The notes beneath the pieces are model-generated. The model saw nothing but the letters and a program-made list of their open reading frames with translations, had not been told where the DNA came from and made no database searches. From contig MU385751.1 of NCBI GenBank assembly GCA_022497155.1, forward strand, positions 124,001-188,000: a DNA stretch of 64,000 nucleotides, in the 5' to 3' direction. Source of the DNA: Whalleya microplaca (Eukaryota > Ascomycota > Sordariomycetes > Xylariales > Xylariaceae). The position numbers and the translations under genes were made by a program. Shown here one piece after another: positions 58,336 through 64,000 of this stretch (positions within the stretch are counted from its first letter, which is position 1; every line of letters begins with the position of its first letter).

Positions 58336-59189
58336 TTATATACTGTTAATAGTCCGCTAAATAACGAAAATTAAATACCTAAAAAAGGTAGGTTTAATTT
58401 ATTATTTTATTTTATATTTTTAGTATATTTTGCCGAAAATTTTATCCAGAAATTCTTAATTTTTAATACTTAAACCGTACGGCCGCATAATTATAAATTT
58501 AAATTAATTTTGCCATTTATTAATAAAATCAATAGTTATTTTCTCGTTATTTAAAAGCTTTATAATTCCGCGGTTTTTTTATAATTTCTTACTTTCGAAA
58601 TATTTCTTAAAGTATTTTATTAGCTTAAGTTTTATATTATATATATACATACTATATTTTGTCTTAATTTTAGGGGTATTCCTTAATCTAGCTATATTTA
58701 ATAACGGTAACTTATTGCCGATATAAATTTTATCTTTTTTTACCGCTATCTATACGTTATTAATAATAGTTTCGTTAAAGCGAAAAGCTTGCGCCAAATT
58801 ATCGGAAATCTTAAACTCTAAAGATAGCTATATATTATTTTGCGTATTGTTATTTAATATAACGGCTATAATAATTTACGCTAACGAAGCTTTTTTTTAT
58901 ATTATAGTTACGTATTTTTTATTATAATAATTTTTGATATAATTTAAATAGGCCTTACGATAAATTTGTTTTAACTTATCGGAGCTGTTAATAATTATTA
59001 CAATTTTTTATAATTTACTATTAGTTATAATATTAAACGCGCCGGGATATTCGGCAATAAATATATAATCTTTAGTTACGTTATTTTCGTTATATTTAAA
59101 AAGATTTACGTATTATATAGGGATAGCTATTATTAAATATAAAGGTATTATTATATTATAAGCTGTAGTAATACGGCGTTATATTATAC

Positions 59190-59487
59190 TGTCTTGGGAC
59201 AGGGTGTCGGGGTGAATCGAAAGTGAGATATTAAGTCAAAAATGAGTGTATATAATAGCTGCCAGAGCTATATGTGACTATCTCGTGATATTTATTATAA
59301 AAAAGTGAAGGAGATATGAGGGAAAAGGTTAGCTAAATACAGGTATGTGATTCACTATAAATTGCTTTATGGAGTGCCTTGTGGATACCCTGTAGATACC
59401 TTGTGGAGTGCCCTGTGACGTGGCTCCAGGGGGCTTCTAGTGGCTCCTAAGCTGCTGTTAATACCCGTAATCCCTTGCCCCATTACA
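59190..59487 (-). repeat. LTR, 3' copy of nested element
   Basis: 298 bp, starts TGTCTTGGGACAGG and ends CCCATTACA on the plus strand. It aligns without gaps to the copy at 60502-60799; about 25 differences, all transitions. Confidence 0.9.
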
Positions 59488-59640
59488 TTCCTCCCTGATT
59501 TTTTAGCTAGCGTTCACGTAGCTGAAAAATTAAAAAAAAAAAAAAAGAAAAATGAAAATACGCCCTACACTTGAATGCCTGACCTTCAGATTTGAAAAAA
59601 AAAAAAAAAAAAATTTTCACCCTAGGGACCTTAGGGTAAC

Positions 59641-59995
59641 AGGTCAGATAGCTATAGCTATTAGTAGCAGTAGCAGCAGTAGCAGGTTAGGTTAGGTGAC
59701 CTTTTTGTAAGCCTTTTTAGCAGCTGACAGTAGGTTAGCAGCTGATAGCAGGTCAGCTAGCCATAGCTATTAGCAGCAGCAGGTCAGGTTAAGTGACCTC
59801 CCTGTAAGCCTCCCTAGCAGCTGACAGCAGGTCAGCAAGTGACAGTAGGTCAGCTAGCTATAGCTAGTAGTAGCAGTAGCAGTAGCAGGTCAGGTGATAA
59901 CAGGTCAGCTAGCCATAGCTATCAGTAACAGCAGCAGCAGCAGCAGCTAATAGCCTCCCTTGCTGCTGAAGGCCTCCCTTGCTGCTGAAGGTGGC
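59641..59995. repeat. Degenerate tandem array inside the nested LTR element
   Basis: Units starting AGGTCAGMTAGCYATAGCTA begin at 59641, 59750, 59847 and 59902, each with a variable AGCAGTAGC run, GTGACCT and AGCCTCCC/AGCAGCTGACAG segments. A (CAG)n run lies at about 59932-59950. Spacing is irregular (109, 97, 55 bp). Confidence 0.75.
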
Positions 59996-60501
59996 ATTTA
60001 AGTGATGAGGTGTATTAAGGTGTGTAAAAAGGTGTTATCCGATATCGTCGTTTATATAAATTATATATGTGTTAATAGCTGGCTATATTTAGCTATATAT
60101 TAAGCATAATTAGCTTATTACTATTGCCTATATAAAATGGATAGGTTTATATGTAAAAATATACGGTCTGGTATTTCTAGTATTATCGCGCTTTATGTTT
60201 TTGGTATATAAAAAAAGAAAATTCGTAAATTGTAAGTGACAAGTGACGTGGATGTAATATATAGATAAAGCAGCTGGCTGGCTATCGATCGAATATATAG
60301 CTTGGTTCGATTTGTATGGGAGATAGGTGGCTATCGGACGAAATGGAATGTTTGTGTGCGAAAGTAAGTCTAACAGTAGGTATACTTTAAGTGGCTGTTG
60401 CTAGTAAATTCTGTGCTTCCGTAACTTGTGGTACAAAAGGACTGTTTTGCTCGATTGATTAAAAGGCAAGGAAGTTGAGGCCTGTCCGGGAGTGAGCCAA
60501 A

Positions 60502-60799
60502 TGTCTTAGGACAGGGTGTCAGGGTAAATCGAAAGTAAGATATCAAGTTAAAAATAAGTGTATATAATAGCTGCTAGAGCTATATATAACTATCTCGTGA
60601 TATTTATTATAAAAAAGTGAAGGAGATGTGAGGGAAAAGGTCAGTTAAATACAGGTATGTGATTCACTATAAATTGCCCTGTGGAGTGCCCTGTGGATAC
60701 CTTATAAATACCCTGTGGAGTGCCCTGTGACGTAGCTCCAGGGGGCTTTTAGTGGCTCCTAAGCTGCTGTCAATACCCGTAATCCCTTGCCCTATTACA
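60502..60799 (-). repeat. LTR, 5' copy of nested element
   Basis: 298 bp, starts TGTCTTAGGACAGG and ends CCTATTACA on the plus strand. Same length as its partner and flanked on the right by ATAC. Confidence 0.9.
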
Positions 60800-63180
60800 A
60801 TACCCTTTTTCCTAATAAATTGTATAAATACCTTAATATCGCTATATAAACCGAAAGTAATAATACTTATCTTATAGCTTATTTCCGCTTTATTAGCGTC
60901 GAAAAAGTCCGAGCCGAATAATAGATTTAGTTTTAGCCCGTTAGTAAGCTACGCTAAGTATAAAAATCTTACTAGTTATTTTATACTGTCTTTTTTACTT
61001 TTAATTATAAACGAAAAAAAGGCTTATTTTTATAAGTTAATCTATCCGCTAATACCGCTAACTGTAATAGATTTTTTAGTAATAATTATAATGTTATTAG
61101 TTTTTTTAAATAGCTACTTTTTATTTACTATAAACCGGAAACAGTTAGTATTACTATAAATAGTAATTAAGTTTTTGTTTTTTTTTAAATATTATATCTA
61201 TTATTAAATAAGTATAGCTTTTTATCGGGGCGCCGTTTTTTCTGTTTAAATAAATAATGCGGGACTTAATAAAAAATAACGTAAAAAGGTTATCGAGGTT
61301 AAGTTTTTTATTATTGCTAAATAGCGAGATAACAAATAGCTTTATATCGTCGTTTTTTAGCTATATAATAAAAAAGGCTTTATTGATAATCTTTTTTACT
61401 TAAATAAATAAAAGGCGTATTTTTATTTTAATTAAAAATGCTAATATATATTAAATATTATAAACGAAAAATATAGAATTATTTTTATATAATTTATCGT
61501 AACGTTAATAAATTAATATATTAAACGTTTTAGTTATTTTATTTTAGGTACGGCGGAAATAAATATAATTATTTTTATTAAAAACTGCTTAATTATTATA
61601 TATAACGAAAGTTTTTTTCTCGCTTTTTTCGATAATTTCGTTATTGTAATAATAACCGTTATTATATAGTTACTATTTTTAATCCGCTAGTTTTTTATCG
61701 TTAGAGTCTAAAAAAATCTCGTCTTTAATTCCGATATAAATATATTTTAATAGTTCTGGCTTATATTATCGATAGTACCGATAAATATACGGGCAAAAAA
61801 AGTAACGAAAACCAAATCCCCGTCTAGCGCAAGATCTTCCTCGGCCGAAACTTTATTTACGAAATAATCTTTTGGCTTGGTTAAAACGTCTACGGCTACG
61901 AAATTTTCGGCCTAAATTATAGTCCTAGAATTTATAATCTTAAGATCTTTAGGCATATTATTTACGGCTAGATTTATAATAACCTTCGCGATAGTTGTTT
62001 CCGGATCTATATCTTGGGGTACGGCTAGCTAACTAGTTAGTATATTCCGAGCTAGCCTTATTTTTTACAGTAGTATATGCCGTATTAGCTATAATTAATT
62101 TCTACTTTAAAAGTGCCTTTATAAACCTTAAAATTCTATTTAAGGTTGCCGGAATAAACGTTACCGATTATATAACGGGATTTCCTTATTTAGCAAACAG
62201 TAATTTGTTTCGCAAAATTTTCTGCTTTTTTTTAATCCGGGACAAAAAAATATTAACTAATATACTAATAATAAAACCGTTTACGTTTTTTTTTAAAATA
62301 AAGTAAAAGCTATTTTATATTTAAAAAAAGTGCTAGATATTTTTATTTATACTAAAAACCTTAATATAATAAATAATACGTATAGCTTATATGTAAATAA
62401 ATATATCAGCTAAAATAAAAGTCTCCGAATATTTAACTTTATTAGATTATAGCTATTTAAAAATATTTGCTACTTTAATCTTAAACTTCTCGTATACTTT
62501 AGTTAGTATAAATTTTAAATTGTCTCGCATAAATGCCTTATATAGCCCGTTTAATTATATAAACTATTAAATTTAAGTATCTCTATAAAAAAAAACGGGG
62601 AAGTTCTTTTTTAATACGCCTCTTTTATATTTATCTTAAACTGCTTTATAAATTACGTCGGCAAATTAATAAGGATTTCGCTAATAAATATTTTAACTAA
62701 TCGTAATGTTATTGTTATTTTTAAAACTTTCGTTTATATTAGGCTAAAAAAAACCGATATATTAAAGCTTTTAACCGAATAAAGTAAATCTAATATTATT
62801 ATTTTATGTTATAACTAACGCGGTATTGCTAATTTTAGCTAGGGTATTTATTATAAAACCGCTCCCGATAGCGAGATTAAAAACAGCAATATACTCGGCG
62901 ATCCTTTACTTTAAGTTTTATTACTGGTTACTTTAATTACTTAATATATTAGCTAATATAAGAGTAAAATAAAAAAGCGTTAAATTAATTAGTAAGTAAA
63001 ATAAGTTTTATAAATATTATAATAAAATTAGACGTGTAAATATTATAACTATTAAATTTTAATTTCGCGTTTATAGTAATAATATTAAATAAAGTTTTAA
63101 CAGTATAATAAATATTTTAATAAGTAAATCTAAGTTCTTTTTACGTAAAAATAATATACTAGGTAGTATATTTAACGCTA

Positions 63181-64000
63181 ATAAACTATAATAGGCTATG
63201 CCGTAATAGGGAATATCGGCGATTATAAGCCGATATAGCAGCATAGCTCTCGAGAGCTAATATAAATATTCTCGAGCTATATCAATATACCTTTTTGATT
63301 TTCTTTTTTTCTTTAGTTAAAAAATAAATACTTATTTGGCATTATAAAATTGCATCTTAGCGTAACAGCCTTTTATATATTTTCTAATTTATTAATTCCC
63401 GAGTTATATTAAAGCAGATTAAAATATTAAAAAAAGCTTTAAAGTAGCTCCTTAATAATCCGGAAATACCGTTAGCGAAATATGCGGAAACATTAAATAT
63501 TTAGGTCCATTAGATTTATACCCGCCTCGAGTAAATATATATAATATTAAAAGCGGTATTAAAAAATAATTCGGAAAAATAACGACTAAAACGAGCGGCT
63601 TATAAATAAAAACTAAAAAAACAATAAGACAAATTACTATAACGCTAAATAGTTTTAAAAATATAGTTACGAAAAAACCTCGACTTATTAATTATATAAA
63701 ACATAAATATAATAAAAAGTGCTTTTATATAAGACTCTCGGGATTTTTAAAAACTTTAAAAATAACTAGCCTAAATAGATATAAACCTTTAGCTAGAAAA
63801 CCTTTAGCTAAAAAACCCTTAAGTATTTTTAATACCTACTCTAGTAATTACCGCAGCCCCGGTACTTAAACGTAAGCTATTATTATAGCCCGAGAAATTC
63901 GGGAGCAAACGTAACCGCTATCCCGTATAAAAAATATCAATAAAATATAAGCTTTAAAAAAATACGGAGTTTATAAAAAAAGACTAAAATAAGTAGTATA
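63181..64000. repeat. Further A+T-rich RIP-like sequence at window edge
   Basis: Starts with a short less A+T-rich patch (63190-63290) containing the palindrome CTCTCGAGAG, then returns to A+T-rich, CA/TG-poor sequence. I could not assign it to an element; the block continues beyond the window. Confidence 0.5.

Larger units (their letters stand above)
59190..60799 (-). mobile_element. Nested non-autonomous LTR retrotransposon (TRIM-like), 1.6 kb
   Basis: Two 298-bp direct repeats (59190-59487 and 60502-60799) with TG...CA ends bound a 1014-bp interior without coding sequence. The 4-bp ATAC occurs on both sides (59186-59189, 60800-60803) as a target duplication. The minus-strand sequence just inside the left LTR reads ATCAGGGAGGAA, a good polypurine tract, so the element points leftward. 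Just inside the right LTR the minus strand reads TTTGGCTCACTCCCGG, a possible primer-binding site. It retains many CA/TG words, unlike the surrounding fossil, so it inserted later. Confidence 0.85.
53076..63180 (-). mobile_element. RIP-degraded Ty3/gypsy LTR retrotransposon fossil (with nested insert)
   Basis: About 10 kb, strongly A+T-rich. CA and TG dinucleotides are rare while CG is kept, the mark of RIP (CpA to TpA on both strands). No long ORF survives, but minus-strand translation with stops shows reverse-transcriptase and integrase motifs in gypsy order (RT to the right of IN, as expected for a minus-strand element). The part right of 60800 should be the gag/5' side. A younger LTR element at 59190-60799 splits it. 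Exact ends are uncertain; the right edge is placed where the sequence style changes near 63.2 kb. Confidence 0.75.

Noticed and set aside
59641..59995. Repeat array as CRISPR-like
   Set aside because: Eukaryotic transposon interior; units are irregular and there are no unique spacers of constant size.

Overview
This is a stretch of filamentous-ascomycete nuclear DNA (Pezizomycotina, probably a Sordariomycete). Genes carry short introns (about 49-150 bp) with GTAAGT/GTGAGT-type donors and CTRAC/CTAAC branch sites. Intergenic spaces are compact, a fungal-type secondary-metabolite cluster is present, and the right end is an A+T-rich block whose decay is typical of repeat-induced point mutation (RIP).

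Region 1 (1-19.1 kb) is a biosynthetic gene cluster, cut by the left edge. It holds a hybrid PKS-NRPS lacking its KS and AT start in this window (AT-DH-MT-KR-ACP-C-A-PCP-R), a 14-TM MFS exporter, a cytochrome P450, a stand-alone trans-acting enoyl reductase, and a protein of the fungal lipocalin-like Diels-Alderase family. Together they fit an amino-acid-capped, partly reduced polyketide released by the terminal reductase domain and then cyclised to a decalin or isoindolone-like skeleton and oxidised. The product is not identifiable from sequence. No transcription factor or hydrolase is seen, so those may lie to the left.

Region 2 (19.1-44.2 kb) is a conserved housekeeping block: a small uncertain membrane-protein ORF, then mtd1 (C1-folate metabolism), MMS19 (Fe-S targeting, DNA repair), SPC2 (signal peptidase), EMC3 (ER membrane insertion), RPC25 (RNA polymerase III), a NUFIP/CCCH protein (snoRNP assembly), NSA2 (60S biogenesis), mitochondrial bL21m, MPS1 kinase, ribosomal P2 and an SPT2-type histone chaperone. 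Several are divergent pairs with shared promoters. Very small first exons (3, 6 and 12 bp) occur in NSA2, SPT2 and RPC25.

Region 3 (44.2-52.1 kb) is sparser: a secreted GH43 glycosidase and a Fur-type NCS1 permease, with long gene-free gaps.

Region 4 (52.1-64 kb) is an A+T-rich RIP block. It contains a dead Ty3/gypsy retrotransposon on the minus strand (reverse transcriptase and integrase fossils readable), interrupted by a younger 1.6-kb LTR element with two 298-bp LTRs and no coding sequence. All LTR differences I found are transitions. No rRNA, tRNA or CRISPR was found. Exon joins were worked out by hand from splice signals and reading-frame closure, and every multi-exon model given sums to a whole number of codons.
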